A stretch of 64,000 bases of DNA from Chloroflexi bacterium CFX4 (GCA_021404685.1 QWHC01000003.1:1-64000), one strand, 5' to 3'; positions 25,416 through 34,632 are shown, numbered from the stretch's first letter. The notes: a model not told the origin generated them from the letters alone. Numbers and translations: made by a program.

Positions 25416-25949
25416 TCACCGCACCCACTCATCCCTCAGCAGACCGTACTCCACCAGATCGAAGCGCTTGCCATAGCGCACACCCGCCTGCCGACGCACA
25501 CCCTCGCGCACAAAGCCCAGCTTCTCGTAAAGCGCGATGGCACGTGCGTTGTAATCTGTCACGAACAGCTCGATGCGGAACAGATTCAGCTCGTTAAAGC
25601 CATAGTTCAGGGCAAGTTCCATTGCCTCTTTGCCATAGCCTTTGTTCCAATAGGCAGGCTCGCCAATGCCAATGGTGATGGTTGCCACCTGTTGCGCCCA
25701 ACGGATGGTGTGCAGGATCACAAAGCCGATGAGCTGATCATCTGCCAGAGTGCGGAGTGTGAAGCGTGCAGAGCGATCATCAGGCTTGATCAGCCAGGCG
25801 AAACTGTCCGCTGTCATTGGCGCAATCGGATCATCGTCCACAAAGCGCATGTATTCGTCATTGTTCGACCAGCTCGCCAATACCTCGGCATCGGCGGCAG
25901 TTGGCGCTGCAAGGCGGATACGCTGACCCTTAAAAAGTGGCGGAAACAT
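25416..25949 (-). CDS. GNAT-family N-acetyltransferase (RimJ/RimL type)
   Basis: The 177-residue protein starts at MFPPLFKGQRIRL (25949), with AAGGAG eight bases upstream; frames extending to 26063 look non-coding. It has the GNAT acetyl-CoA segment (IGEPAYWNKGYGKEAMELAL), the NLFRIELFV strand and NARAIALYEKLGFVREG. Enzymes of this group transfer acetyl from acetyl-CoA to amines, such as protein N-termini, aminoglycosides or polyamines; the substrate here is unknown. It lies just upstream of the frameshifted membrane-protein gene on the same strand (21-base gap). Confidence 0.85.
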   Translation of the reverse strand: MFPPLFKGQRIRLAAPTAADAEVLASWSNNDEYMRFVDDDPIAPMTADSFAWLIKPDDRSARFTLRTLADDQLIGFVILHTIRWAQQVATITIGIGEPAYWNKGYGKEAMELALNYGFNELNLFRIELFVTDYNARAIALYEKLGFVREGVRRQAGVRYGKRFDLVEYGLLRDEWVR

Positions 25950-26161
25950 AGCTGGACTCCTTTGTATATCTGCGCAGTGTAACACAATCCTACCACACTT
26001 TTTGGGATGCTTTGCCACGTCACCCAGCACGCAAGGCAGCATAGCAGAGCAAACCGCGCACAAACCTATCCGTACACGTCCGCACGACTTTCTTTCGCGG
26101 GCTGAATCTGTTAAGATTAGGCGTGAAAAATGCCGTATATAAGGTGTACCAAAAGACCGCT

Positions 26162-27607
26162 ATGAACGCTCCCAAACCACCCAAAATTGTTGTGATTGGC
26201 GCAGGCAGCGCCATTTTCGGGCTTAGCTCACTTGCCACGCTCATGCGTAGTCCACGTCTGCGCGGTGCAGAGCTTGCCCTTGTGGATATTTATGAGCCAA
26301 ACCTTGAATTAATGACCGGACTGGCAGAAGTGATGAACCGTGCGTGGGGCGCGCAAATGCGGATCAACGCCTACACCGAACGCGCCAAAGCACTGCCCGG
26401 CGCAGATTTTGTGATCGTCACTGTGCAGGTCGGGCAGCGCGAGACTGTCTGGCGGCTGGATTGGGAGATTCCGCTAAAATATGGCGTGCGCCAGCCCTAC
26501 GCCGAAAACAGCGGGCCGGGCGCTTTTGCCCACGCAGCGCGCAACATGCCGCTGATGCTGGACATCGCCAAAGATATGGAGCGCTACTGCCCGAAGGCGC
26601 TCTACATGAATTTCACCAACCCACTTATCCGCCTGACGTGGGGCGTGCAGCGCTACAGCAGCGTGCCGACCGTTGGATTGTGCCATCAGCTTGAATGGGG
26701 CTATGCGATGCTCGGCGCGCTGTTTGCCGAACATTACGGCTACGCACATGAGGTGCCGCCGAACTTCCATGTGCATACCGACGCACACAACGTGCCGATC
26801 ACAATGCACATGGCGAAGCGCGCTCACGAACATCTCGATGTGAAGGCAGCCGGCATCAACCATTTCTCGTGGATTTATGATGTGCGTGAGAAAGGCACAG
26901 GGCGCGATATGTATCCGCTGCTGCGCCAATACTTCATGAACTACCGTGAGTCGTTTGAGCCACTCACCCGCGAAATGTTCAAGATTTTCGGACTGATGCC
27001 AACTGCTGGCGATAGCCATATGTGCGAATACCTGACCATCACACATGATCCAATTGCCAAGCCTTGGGAAAAGTATGACCTGAAGCTGCAAAATTGGGAT
27101 ATGAACATTGAGCGCCGCGCCAGCCGCCTGCAACAGGCACGCGATATTGTGGCGGGCAAGCGTGATGTGGACGAACTGCGTGACGTGAAATCCGAAGGTG
27201 TGCCTGAGATCATCGAGGCGCTGACCTATAACGACAATCTCTACTTTGAGCAGTTGAATTTGGTCAATCGCGGCAAGATCCCAAATCTGCCCGACGACGC
27301 CATTGTGGAAGTGCCGGGCATTCTGAGCAGCGCGGGCATTCATGGCTTGAACGTGCCTGCCTTGCCAGCGGGCATCACGGAGCTGTGCCGCCGCGAACTG
27401 GGCTTGAGCAGCATTGTGGTGGATGCCTGCGTACAGGGTGACCGCGATCTGGCGCTGCAAGCACTTATGCTCGATCCGATGATGAACGATATTGATCGCG
27501 CACGTGCCATCCTTGCTGATTTTCTGGAGACGTTTGCCGAGTTCTTGCCGCAGTTCCACGGCGAATGGTCGCTAGATAGCGCCGGCGGTGAGCGCGTGAC
27601 GGCGTAA
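26162..27607 (+). CDS. Glycoside hydrolase family 4 (NAD- and Mn-dependent glycosidase)
   Basis: The 481-residue protein begins MNAPKPPKIVVIGAG; a GTG at 26123 is less likely. GH4 features are the Rossmann motif VIGAGSAIFG, ENSGPGAFAHA, MNFTNPLIRLTW, the metal-binding Cys and His in VGLCHQLEWGY, and AAGINHFSW. GH4 enzymes use NAD and a divalent metal to cleave alpha- or beta-glycosides by oxidation and elimination; members act on alpha-glucosides, alpha-galactosides, 6-phosphoglycosides, glucuronides or galacturonides. The CHQ sequence does not let me choose between these. A perfect hairpin follows the stop codon. The genes after it (Uma2, LarA-like, transaldolase) run the same way. Confidence 0.9.
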   Translation: MNAPKPPKIVVIGAGSAIFGLSSLATLMRSPRLRGAELALVDIYEPNLELMTGLAEVMNRAWGAQMRINAYTERAKALPGADFVIVTVQVGQRETVWRLDWEIPLKYGVRQPYAENSGPGAFAHAARNMPLMLDIAKDMERYCPKALYMNFTNPLIRLTWGVQRYSSVPTVGLCHQLEWGYAMLGALFAEHYGYAHEVPPNFHVHTDAHNVPITMHMAKRAHEHLDVKAAGINHFSWIYDVREKGTGRDMYPLLRQYFMNYRESFEPLTREMFKIFGLMPTAGDSHMCEYLTITHDPIAKPWEKYDLKLQNWDMNIERRASRLQQARDIVAGKRDVDELRDVKSEGVPEIIEALTYNDNLYFEQLNLVNRGKIPNLPDDAIVEVPGILSSAGIHGLNVPALPAGITELCRRELGLSSIVVDACVQGDRDLALQALMLDPMMNDIDRARAILADFLETFAEFLPQFHGEWSLDSAGGERVTA

Positions 27608-27620
27608 CCCTAACGTTTGC

Positions 27621-27655
27621 GTGCAGCGGATAGCCCTTTTCTCTATCCGCTGCAC
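27621..27655 (+). terminator. Perfect 13-bp hairpin after the GH4 gene, no T-run
   Basis: GTGCAGCGGATAG and CTATCCGCTGCAC pair across a 9-base loop, 13 bases after the stop codon. No T-run follows. Likely a transcript end or 3' stabiliser. Confidence 0.55.
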
Positions 27656-27677
27656 TGTTGAGAGAGGGTAGGAAATT

Positions 27678-28229
27678 ATGGTTACAGAGCGTGTGCGCTA
27701 CACAGTTGCCGAATTTGAGGCGTTCACTGCGCGCCCTGAAAATCGAGATCGCCTGTTCGAACTGATTGACGGAGAGATCGTCAAAAAGATGGTTGCCGAA
27801 GAACACGGGCTGATTGTTGCAAGACTCATCATCATTCTTGGGCTTTATCTCAGGGAACACCCAATTGGGCGCGTGGGTGTCGAAATTTCTCACCGCACGC
27901 CAAATGATGATTACAATGAACGCCTGCCCGATATTTCCTTCATTCTCAACAACGAACGCCCTATCGTAAGGCAAGGTGCAGTGCCTGCCATGCCTGAATT
28001 GGCGATTGAGGTGAAAACGTACAGCCAAACCTATAAAGAGATGCACGAGAAAGCCGCCTTTTACCTTGCAAACGGCGCACATGCGGTTTGGTTGGTCTTT
28101 CCCGAAAAGCGCCTTGTCGAAACTTACACACTCAATACACACAACATCTTGTTGGAAAACGAAACGCTCAGCGGTGGCGACCTGTTGCCTGATTTCAGCC
28201 TGAGTGTTGCTGAGATCTTTCAGGTTTAG
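27678..28229 (+). CDS. Uma2-family (DUF820) putative restriction-endonuclease-like protein
   Basis: The 183-residue protein has the Uma2 pattern: a Y-T-V-A-E-F-E-A-F start, LFELIDGEIVKK, LPDISFI, a PELAIEVKTYSQTYKEMHEKAAFYLANGAHAVWLV-type core (Asp, Glu-x-Lys as in PD-(D/E)XK nucleases) and a final LLPDFSLSVAEIF. The family is expanded in Cyanobacteria and Chloroflexota and its cellular role is largely unknown; proposals include DNA repair, defence and association with mobile DNA. GAGAGGG precedes the ATG. It lies between GH4 and LarA-like genes without an obvious partner. Confidence 0.85.
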   Translation: MVTERVRYTVAEFEAFTARPENRDRLFELIDGEIVKKMVAEEHGLIVARLIIILGLYLREHPIGRVGVEISHRTPNDDYNERLPDISFILNNERPIVRQGAVPAMPELAIEVKTYSQTYKEMHEKAAFYLANGAHAVWLVFPEKRLVETYTLNTHNILLENETLSGGDLLPDFSLSVAEIFQV

Positions 28230-28262
28230 GGTTTAACAGAATTATAGAAACGCGGTGCAGCC

Positions 28263-29522
28263 ATGAACATCAGCCTGCCTTACGGCAAAACACAGCTCAC
28301 GCTCGATTTGCCCGATCATCTCTCTGTGGATGTGCTGCATCCGCACAAGACGCCAGCCGCGCCTGATCCGTCTGCCGAGGTTGCCGCTGCCCTCAACAGC
28401 GTGGACTGGCTGCAATACAAAGGCGCACGGACTGCCGCCATCGCCATTAATGACAAGACGCGCCCTGTGCCGCACGACCTGCTGCTGCCGCCTTTGTTGG
28501 AACGCTTGGAACAGCTTGGCATTCCGCCAGAGCGCATCACCTTGATCGTGGCAACAGGCAACCATAGCCCAATGATGCCTAATGAGTTCAGCAGCATTCT
28601 GCCAGAGGCGATCATTGATCGCTACCGTGTCATCAGCCATGATATAGATGCCGATCATAACATTGTGCGCCTTGGCATGAGTACGCGCCGCACCATTGTC
28701 TCGATCAACCGCACCTTCTTTGAGGCAAACTTGCGGATTGCGCTTGGCAACGTTGAGCCACACCAGTTCGCAGGCTTCAGCGGCGGCGTCAAAAGCGCCG
28801 TGATCGGCTTGGCGGGCTGGGATACCATTAACAGCAACCACCGCATGATGTCTGCTGAGGGCGCCACGCTAGGCAGCTATGAGGATAATCCTGTGCGGCA
28901 GGATATTGAGGACATGGGGCGCATTGTCGGCGTGCATTTGGCGCTGAACACCGTGATGAACGACCAAAAGCAGATCGTGCGCGTCTTTTGCGGTGCGCCG
29001 CTGAATGTGATGCGCGCGGCGATTCCGCTGGTGCGCCAAGTCTATCAGCAGATGGTTGAACAGCCCTACGACCTGATCATCGCCTCGCCCGGCGGACACC
29101 CAAAGGACATTAACATCTATCAGGCGCAAAAAGCGCTCGGCCATGCCGTGCTTGCCTCACGGGTAGGCGGCACGATCATCCTAGCAGCAGCGTGCAGCGA
29201 AGGCAGCGGCAGCGCCAAATATGAGCATTGGATCGGTGAGCTGCGTTTGCCGCTTGGCGCCGATGCCAATCGCGTGGTGATTGAGCGTTTCCGTGCCGAA
29301 GGCTTCCGCGTCGGACCGCACAAAGCCTTCCAAATCGCCCGTGACTCGGTGGATCGGCGCGTCATTTGGGTAACCGATCTGCCGAACCCTGCGGCGTTCG
29401 CCTTCCGCAGTGCGTCCAGCTTGCGCGCAGCGCTCTACGAAGCATTGGATGCTGATCCAAGCATTCAGCGTGTGGCAGTGCTGCCTTACGCCAACGCGAC
29501 TATCGTGACCGCAAAGCCATGA
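28263..29522 (+). CDS. LarA-like lactate racemase-family protein
   Basis: The protein has 419 residues. It matches the nickel-pincer-nucleotide racemase/epimerase superfamily (DUF2088 domain): NDKTRPVPHDLLLPPLL, VATGNHSPM, and EPHQFAGFSGGVKS near residues 165-178, where the Lys attaches the Ni cofactor in LarA. Known members racemise lactate or epimerise other 2-hydroxy acids, so an alpha-hydroxy-acid substrate is likely. LarB, LarC and LarE, which make the cofactor, are not in the window. The gene sits 33 bases after Uma2 and shortly before an antitoxin gene and a transaldolase. Confidence 0.85.
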   Translation: MNISLPYGKTQLTLDLPDHLSVDVLHPHKTPAAPDPSAEVAAALNSVDWLQYKGARTAAIAINDKTRPVPHDLLLPPLLERLEQLGIPPERITLIVATGNHSPMMPNEFSSILPEAIIDRYRVISHDIDADHNIVRLGMSTRRTIVSINRTFFEANLRIALGNVEPHQFAGFSGGVKSAVIGLAGWDTINSNHRMMSAEGATLGSYEDNPVRQDIEDMGRIVGVHLALNTVMNDQKQIVRVFCGAPLNVMRAAIPLVRQVYQQMVEQPYDLIIASPGGHPKDINIYQAQKALGHAVLASRVGGTIILAAACSEGSGSAKYEHWIGELRLPLGADANRVVIERFRAEGFRVGPHKAFQIARDSVDRRVIWVTDLPNPAAFAFRSASSLRAALYEALDADPSIQRVAVLPYANATIVTAKP

Positions 29523-29550
29523 AAGAATTAGGAGAAGACAATTAAACCTT

Positions 29551-29778
29551 ATGCAGCGCATGAACCTTGAAGAAGCTCCTGCCGCACTCAAACAGCTCGT
29601 TGGTGCAGCCTTGCGCGGCGAGACCATTCTAATTGTGCGGGACGAGGATCATATTGTACAAATTGTGCCTATCACACAACCTCCCAAATCCCGTCAGGCG
29701 GGCAGTGCAAAAGGTCGCTTAACACTTGCTGAGGATTTTGATGCGCCACTGGCTGATTTTGCCCCTTACACATCGTAA
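29551..29778 (+). CDS. Phd/YefM-like antitoxin without visible toxin
   Basis: The 75-residue protein has the opening (M)NLEEAPAALKQLVGAALRGETILI, VQIVPI, and the typical tail AGSAKGRLTLAEDFDAPLADF of short antitoxins from Cyanobacteria and Chloroflexota. These proteins bind DNA with the N-terminal half and block a PIN or RelE-type toxin with the tail. No toxin gene follows; the next gene is the transaldolase after 27 bases. Translation may start at 29560 instead. It is a solitary antitoxin or a remnant of a toxin-antitoxin pair. Confidence 0.7.
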   Translation: MQRMNLEEAPAALKQLVGAALRGETILIVRDEDHIVQIVPITQPPKSRQAGSAKGRLTLAEDFDAPLADFAPYTS

Positions 29779-29805
29779 ACAGGTTCGTTTTTAAGGATAT
29801 AAACC

Positions 29806-30477
29806 ATGAAAGTTTGGCTGGATACCGCTGTTTTGGAAGAAATTCGGGAAGCTGTCTCGTGGGGTGTGGTGCGCGGAGTGACCACCAACCCAACCCACAT
29901 TGCCAACGCCGGCGTCACCGATTTCCGCGCCCACATCTTGGAGATTATCGAGATCGTGCAAGGTCCCGTCAGCGTCGAAGTGGTCAGCACCGACTGGCAG
30001 GGCATGGTGCGCGAGGCGGAGGAAGTGGTGCGTTGGTCGCCGCATGTAGTTGTCAAGATACCAACGATTATTGAAGGCTTGAAGGCGATGAAGATCGTCA
30101 AAGAGTTTGCCACCATCAACGCCACGCTGATCTTCTCACCTAATCAGGCGTATATGGCAGCCGCTGCTGGCGCCCATTTTGTCTCACCCTTCGTCAACCG
30201 CCTTGATATGGTCGGTCATGATGGGATGCAGTTGGTGCGCGATAGCGTAACGATCTTCAAGCACTACGCTTGGGATCGGGAAGTGGTGGCAGCCAGCATC
30301 CGCACCTCACTACAGGTCTATGAGTGTCTGTTAGCAGGCGCGCACATCGTGACCATGCCGTTTTCAGTGCTGAAAGGCTTGATGGATCATCCCATGACCG
30401 AGATCGGCTTGAAGATGTTCATGGACGACTGGGCGCGTGTTTCGGCAACACTTGGAGAGGCCTTGCAAGGGCGCTAG
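29806..30477 (+). CDS. Transaldolase-family protein (fructose-6-phosphate aldolase type)
   Basis: The 223-residue protein has the short transaldolase layout: KVWLDTAVLEEIRE, GVVRGVTTNPTHIANAG, the Schiff-base Lys in VVVKIP, INATLIFSPNQAYMAAAAGAHFVSPFVNRLD, and RTSLQVYECLLAGAHIVTMPF. Enzymes of this size act as transaldolase or fructose-6-phosphate aldolase (TalB-independent, Tal/FSA group) and move three-carbon units in the pentose-phosphate pathway. The residue that decides between the two was not resolved. A hairpin follows the stop. Confidence 0.85.
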   Translation: MKVWLDTAVLEEIREAVSWGVVRGVTTNPTHIANAGVTDFRAHILEIIEIVQGPVSVEVVSTDWQGMVREAEEVVRWSPHVVVKIPTIIEGLKAMKIVKEFATINATLIFSPNQAYMAAAAGAHFVSPFVNRLDMVGHDGMQLVRDSVTIFKHYAWDREVVAASIRTSLQVYECLLAGAHIVTMPFSVLKGLMDHPMTEIGLKMFMDDWARVSATLGEALQGR

Positions 30478-30505
30478 GCGTTCACGCCCAGAATATCCCT
30501 TCGCT

Positions 30506-30543
30506 CCTTGCTCACAAGCTACCAAACGCTGTTGTGGGCAAGG
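30506..30543 (+). terminator. Hairpin after the transaldolase gene
   Basis: CCTTGCTCACAA and TTGTGGGCAAGG form a 12-bp stem with one G-T pair and a 14-base loop, 28 bases after the stop. No T-run follows. The 237 bases up to the next gene are otherwise AT-rich with no clear promoter. Confidence 0.45.
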
Positions 30544-30714
30544 GCAAAATAACTACATAGCAATTACACAGTTGCTATAAGTTTATACACGCGCTTAGTG
30601 CTTCCGCATTTCCACTTGTTATAGCTGTGGTGGTGCGGCGTCTGTAGTATTTTTATGCGACCTATGGTAGGCTTATAGGCGTCTTTTTGCGAGGAGAAAT
30701 TGGAATGGGCAGAA

Positions 30715-32643
30715 ATGACAGCCACCATGATCCAATCGAACGAACCGTTTGATTTTTCAGAGGAGTACCGTGAGGCGAAGTGGATCGCCAGCGGCGGCAT
30801 GGCAACCATCTATCAAGCACGCCAAGCCAGCCTCAACCGCTATGTTGCCGTCAAAGTGCTTGACCGCAACCGCGTGCTACCAGAGCAGTACAACGATTTT
30901 ATGCAGCGTTTCGACCTCGAAATGCAAGCATTGGCAGCCCTCAAACATCCCTACATCGTCGGCATTCACACCCATGCACGCTATCAAGGCAATCCTTACT
31001 TTGTCATGGATTGGCTGGGTGGTGGCAATTTACACGAACGCATTGAAGCTGGTGGCATTTCTTTGGAAGATTGCCTCAAGTGGCTTGAACAAATCGCCTC
31101 TGCCTTAGATTATGCCCATGCCAAAGGCATCATTCACCGCGATTTGAAGCCGCAAAATGTGCTGTTTGATGATGCTGACAATGCCATTCTGACCGATTTT
31201 GGAATCGCTAAAATTCAGCAAGATGTGGATAACAGCAATGTGTTCCAAACACAAGGCGGGCTGCGTTGGGGAACACCGCGCTACATGGCGCCCGAAACCA
31301 TTGATAGAAATCAGGTTGATGCGCGTTCGGATGTTTTTGCGCTAGGCGTGATCCTCTTCCAAATGGTGACCAGTGAGCCACCTTTTCAAGCTGAGACGCC
31401 AACCCAAATCATGTATAAGAACGTCAATGCGCCGCCGCCGCGCCCTTCCGCCATGCGCGCCGACCTGCCACGCGCCCTAGATAGTGTGATCTTAAAAGCG
31501 CTTGCCAAAAAGCCCGAAGACCGCTATCAGAGCGCTGGTGAGCTGGCACGTGCCTTCCGTGCTGCGCTAGAGCATCCCACGCCCGCCTACTTAGTGTTTT
31601 TGCAGCAGCAGTTCGAGTCGATCCGACATTTTTTGAAAACAGGCTTGCGCCCTGAACATATCGCACTTGTTATCTCTCCTGTCATCATTATATGTCTCGT
31701 GATTGTGCTCTTGGCAGCAGCCAGCCCACGCAGTGAGTCACCCGCCGATGAAGGCACAACTGTTGCTGCTGAAGTGACAACCGCACCAACCGAAACAGCC
31801 ACCGAGCCGCCAACCCAAACACCGCTGCCTGGTCCACAAATTGTGATCGAGCCGAGCGCCACCGCCACACCGACCGCTACACCGACCGCCACGCGCACCC
31901 CGACCCTAACGCCAAGTGCCACAAATACCTACACACCCAGCGCCACCACCACGCCAACGCCTAGCCCAAGCCCAACGCCAACCCGCACGGCAAGCCCAAC
32001 AGCCAGCCCTAGCCCAACCTTGACGGCAACTGCTACACCAAGCACCACCTTCACAGCGACTGCAACGCCCAGCCTAACGCTCACGTTTACCCAAACAGCC
32101 AGCGGCACGCCTACGCTGACCCTTACCCAAACAGCCAGCCGCACACCCACCCTCACCCGAACGGCGAGTGCTACACCCATGTTGGCTGCTACGCCAACTG
32201 TCACCGCCACGCCAACCGTGACCACTACACCAACCGTAACACCCTTGATCATTGGCACCGCCACACCTGAACTCGGCACGCAGCGCAACTTTGTGCCGCC
32301 CCAAAGCGGCGTTGAGGTGATCGGCGTTTATACACACACAGGCAGATGGCTGAACCTTGAACCTGCCACCGTCAGACAATACCGTGCGTGTTATGATCTA
32401 GGCGGTTGCTCATTTATTGATTTTGGCAACGCAGGCACAGGCATTTTGGAGATGACCGCTAACCAAGCACAAGACTACTGCCTTTGGCAGTTTGGCGGAC
32501 GTTTGCCTTTGACTCAGGAACTGAACGAAATTGTGCGGCGCGGCACTGCAAAGCGCATTCCCAACGAATGGACGGCTGAGCAGCTTTCTGATCCCGCCAA
32601 CCAAAACAAAAAAGCGCCCGTGCGCTGCTTATTCAACCGTTAA
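30715..32643 (+). CDS. Membrane Ser/Thr kinase with Thr/Pro stalk and FGE-like C-terminal module
   Basis: The protein has 642 residues from the ATG at 30715; a TTG at 30700, three bases after AGGAG, is an alternative. Residues about 15-280 are a Hanks kinase (IASGGMATIYQA, VAVKVL, HRDLKPQN, DFG, APE in MAPETI). One membrane helix lies near 320-342. A Thr/Pro-rich stalk covers about 350-525. The last 100 residues (EPATVRQYRACYDLGGCS, MTANQAQDYCLWQFGGRLPLTQEL) look like the middle of an FGE-sulfatase fold, the part with VTxxQAxxYCxW and RLPTExE, but they are shortened and lack the GGSW/GFR end. It is probably a sensor kinase whose outside domain binds a ligand. The secreted protein gene follows after 33 bases. 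Confidence 0.85.
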   Translation: MTATMIQSNEPFDFSEEYREAKWIASGGMATIYQARQASLNRYVAVKVLDRNRVLPEQYNDFMQRFDLEMQALAALKHPYIVGIHTHARYQGNPYFVMDWLGGGNLHERIEAGGISLEDCLKWLEQIASALDYAHAKGIIHRDLKPQNVLFDDADNAILTDFGIAKIQQDVDNSNVFQTQGGLRWGTPRYMAPETIDRNQVDARSDVFALGVILFQMVTSEPPFQAETPTQIMYKNVNAPPPRPSAMRADLPRALDSVILKALAKKPEDRYQSAGELARAFRAALEHPTPAYLVFLQQQFESIRHFLKTGLRPEHIALVISPVIIICLVIVLLAAASPRSESPADEGTTVAAEVTTAPTETATEPPTQTPLPGPQIVIEPSATATPTATPTATRTPTLTPSATNTYTPSATTTPTPSPSPTPTRTASPTASPSPTLTATATPSTTFTATATPSLTLTFTQTASGTPTLTLTQTASRTPTLTRTASATPMLAATPTVTATPTVTTTPTVTPLIIGTATPELGTQRNFVPPQSGVEVIGVYTHTGRWLNLEPATVRQYRACYDLGGCSFIDFGNAGTGILEMTANQAQDYCLWQFGGRLPLTQELNEIVRRGTAKRIPNEWTAEQLSDPANQNKKAPVRCLFNR

Positions 32644-32676
32644 AGCAATGCGCTCAACAAGCGAAGGAGAAAATCA

Positions 32677-33750
32677 ATGCACAAGTTTATGAGGTATATT
32701 CTTGTTCTAGCCGTTCTGGTGGCATGGCTGCCAATGCTCATCGTATACGCCCAACGCCCTGAACCTACCCAAAACGGCATCTTGGTCTGTGTTCGCCCTA
32801 CCGGTGGCGAAACAGGCTATGCGCTCCTCTTTCGAGAGACAACATCTTTTGGGCTGGTTATCCCACAAGGTGCCAACGTAAAAATCACCAGCACCCTTAA
32901 GGTGGCAGCACTGATGTATACCATTGCGCCGGATGCACCTTCCGGCGGCTATCGCTTCATCGAACAGTTTGTCCAAAGCACGGCGCTATCCGATGAGCCA
33001 GCCGACCCTGCTTGCAGCACTGATCTGCCCAACCTGGCGGCAGACCGCACCCGCAACACGCTCTATTCAACAGTCATGCTGCCTGTGAACAAAGACCGTG
33101 CGCTGGTTGTTCAGGTTGACCCAAGCGAGGCGCCACCTACCGCCGTGCTTGGCGTGGTTGGTATGGCATTCAACACCACACCATCGCTCAGCTTTCAACT
33201 TTTGCAAGTGAATAAGACAGATCGTGACCTGCAAGTTAAGGTCTTAGGCTTAAGAGATGTTCCCTACAGCGCCGTCTCCAACAAAGTGTTTAATTTAAGC
33301 CAGAGCCTGCCCGATAAGCCTAATCCGACTGCCGCCGATTTTTCGGGTGCCATTCCTTCAAGTCCTTTTGGCTTTAACATTGGGCGATTCGCTCGTCCCG
33401 CCGATCTCTACGCTTTCTTATCAACGAACAACATGCGGATTTATCCCGGTCATGGCTTGTTCTCCGTGCCGAACGACTATCCCTACATTGGCGGCTTCAT
33501 GAGCGTTCGGCTAGATACCCAAAACGCAGAGCGCCTGCCGCGTTTTGAAGCGGGTGTGCGCGTGCGCGCCTTGCAGGGCGCCTCGGTCAGCTACTTCGTC
33601 CCGGCAGCACCTGACCAAGTGAAAGGGCGCTTAGAAGGCGCGAACACCGCCACAGTAGATAAGGTGGACGACTTTGGGCGTCTGTTCATCATCCGTGGCG
33701 GCGAGCGCGATATGTATATCGAGGCTTGGCTGGTTGAAGTGGTCGAGTAG
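32677..33750 (+). CDS. Secreted protein of unknown function
   Basis: The 357-residue protein begins MHKFMRYILV and has a signal peptide ending near MLIVYAQ. GAAGGAG precedes the start. The mature part is beta-rich with two cysteines (LVCVRPTGG, DPACSTD). It contains a region spanning ADRTRNTLYSTVMLPV and a final block RGGERDMYIEAWLVEV. No family was recognised. It probably shares a transcript with the kinase at 30715 and could be a ligand or partner of its extracellular part. It ends one base before the convergent MgtC gene ends. Confidence 0.6.
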   Translation: MHKFMRYILVLAVLVAWLPMLIVYAQRPEPTQNGILVCVRPTGGETGYALLFRETTSFGLVIPQGANVKITSTLKVAALMYTIAPDAPSGGYRFIEQFVQSTALSDEPADPACSTDLPNLAADRTRNTLYSTVMLPVNKDRALVVQVDPSEAPPTAVLGVVGMAFNTTPSLSFQLLQVNKTDRDLQVKVLGLRDVPYSAVSNKVFNLSQSLPDKPNPTAADFSGAIPSSPFGFNIGRFARPADLYAFLSTNNMRIYPGHGLFSVPNDYPYIGGFMSVRLDTQNAERLPRFEAGVRVRALQGASVSYFVPAAPDQVKGRLEGANTATVDKVDDFGRLFIIRGGERDMYIEAWLVEVVE

Positions 33751-34632
33751 CTAGGGCTGCTCTTCCGAATCCGAGTCTGGCTCGCCTTCATTCAGATCGT
33801 CCAGCAGTGTTTGCCGCTGAAGGGCAAGCGCGGGCGATTCTTCAGGCGGCAGGCTCGGATCGTATTCATAGACGCTCTTAATGTGCAGGTCGGTAATATC
33901 CACCCGCGCAATAGATTTAACGGTCAGCAGTTGCTCGATCAGGCGTGGCGCTTCAATCAGGGTGAGTGGATGATTCAATTCCACCACCAACACCGCCGAT
34001 TCGCCAGCAGCAGGCTGCATTGTGGCGCGCTTGATCGGCACGCCCAAACGCCCTAGTGCGGTCAGCGCTTTGCCCACTGCACGGTGGTCATCTTTGAGGT
34101 AGAGGCTCAGTATGTTGGCAGTGCTGTTCTGATTGAAGCGCGTCTCAATATGCTCTAGCACGGTGAGCGTGAATAGGATCAAGACCATAGTGGCGGTTGC
34201 CAGCCAACCAAGCCCAACGCCCGTCGTGATGCCAATGCCCGCCGCGCCCCAGATGCTGGCGGCGGTTGTCAGCCCGCGTACTGTTGTCCCGTGCCGCAGA
34301 ATAGCGCCGGCACCCAGGAAGCCAATACCTGAAACCACATAGCTGGCAACACGCATTGGGTCGCGCCCGACGAAATCTGGCAGCGCATAGACGCCCGCCA
34401 TCGTCATCAGGCAAGCGCCTAGACCCACCAAAATGTGTGGACGGAAGCCGCTGGCGCGCTCGTGCCGCGAACGCTCCAAGCCGATTAGCCCACACAGCAG
34501 CAGCACTAAGATCAGCCTCCCAAACAGCACACCCTCAAATTCGCCGAAAATAGGTGCGAGGGATTGCCCGATCTGCTCGAAAAGAACGCGAAACTCCGCG
34601 AAAAGCGCTTGAAAAAATTTTTCAATATCCAT
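33751..34632 (-). CDS. MgtC/SapB-family membrane protein
   Basis: The 293-residue membrane protein has an N-terminal amphipathic segment, then about five membrane helices with the family motif GLIGLERSRHERASGFRPHI, GIGFLGAGAILRHG, VRGLTTAASIWGAAGIGI, and a C-terminal ACT-like cytoplasmic domain (about 180-265). MgtC proteins support growth at low magnesium and influence membrane potential, and they often sit beside transporters. Here the gene stands alone, convergent with 32677-33750 and divergent from the glycosyltransferase operon. A magnesium link is inferred from family only. Confidence 0.85.
   Translation of the reverse strand: MDIEKFFQALFAEFRVLFEQIGQSLAPIFGEFEGVLFGRLILVLLLCGLIGLERSRHERASGFRPHILVGLGACLMTMAGVYALPDFVGRDPMRVASYVVSGIGFLGAGAILRHGTTVRGLTTAASIWGAAGIGITTGVGLGWLATATMVLILFTLTVLEHIETRFNQNSTANILSLYLKDDHRAVGKALTALGRLGVPIKRATMQPAAGESAVLVVELNHPLTLIEAPRLIEQLLTVKSIARVDITDLHIKSVYEYDPSLPPEESPALALQRQTLLDDLNEGEPDSDSEEQP

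Noticed and set aside
26162..30477. Defence island around Uma2 and the antitoxin
   Set aside because: No toxin, methylase, nuclease cluster or mobile element was found; neighbours are metabolic genes.
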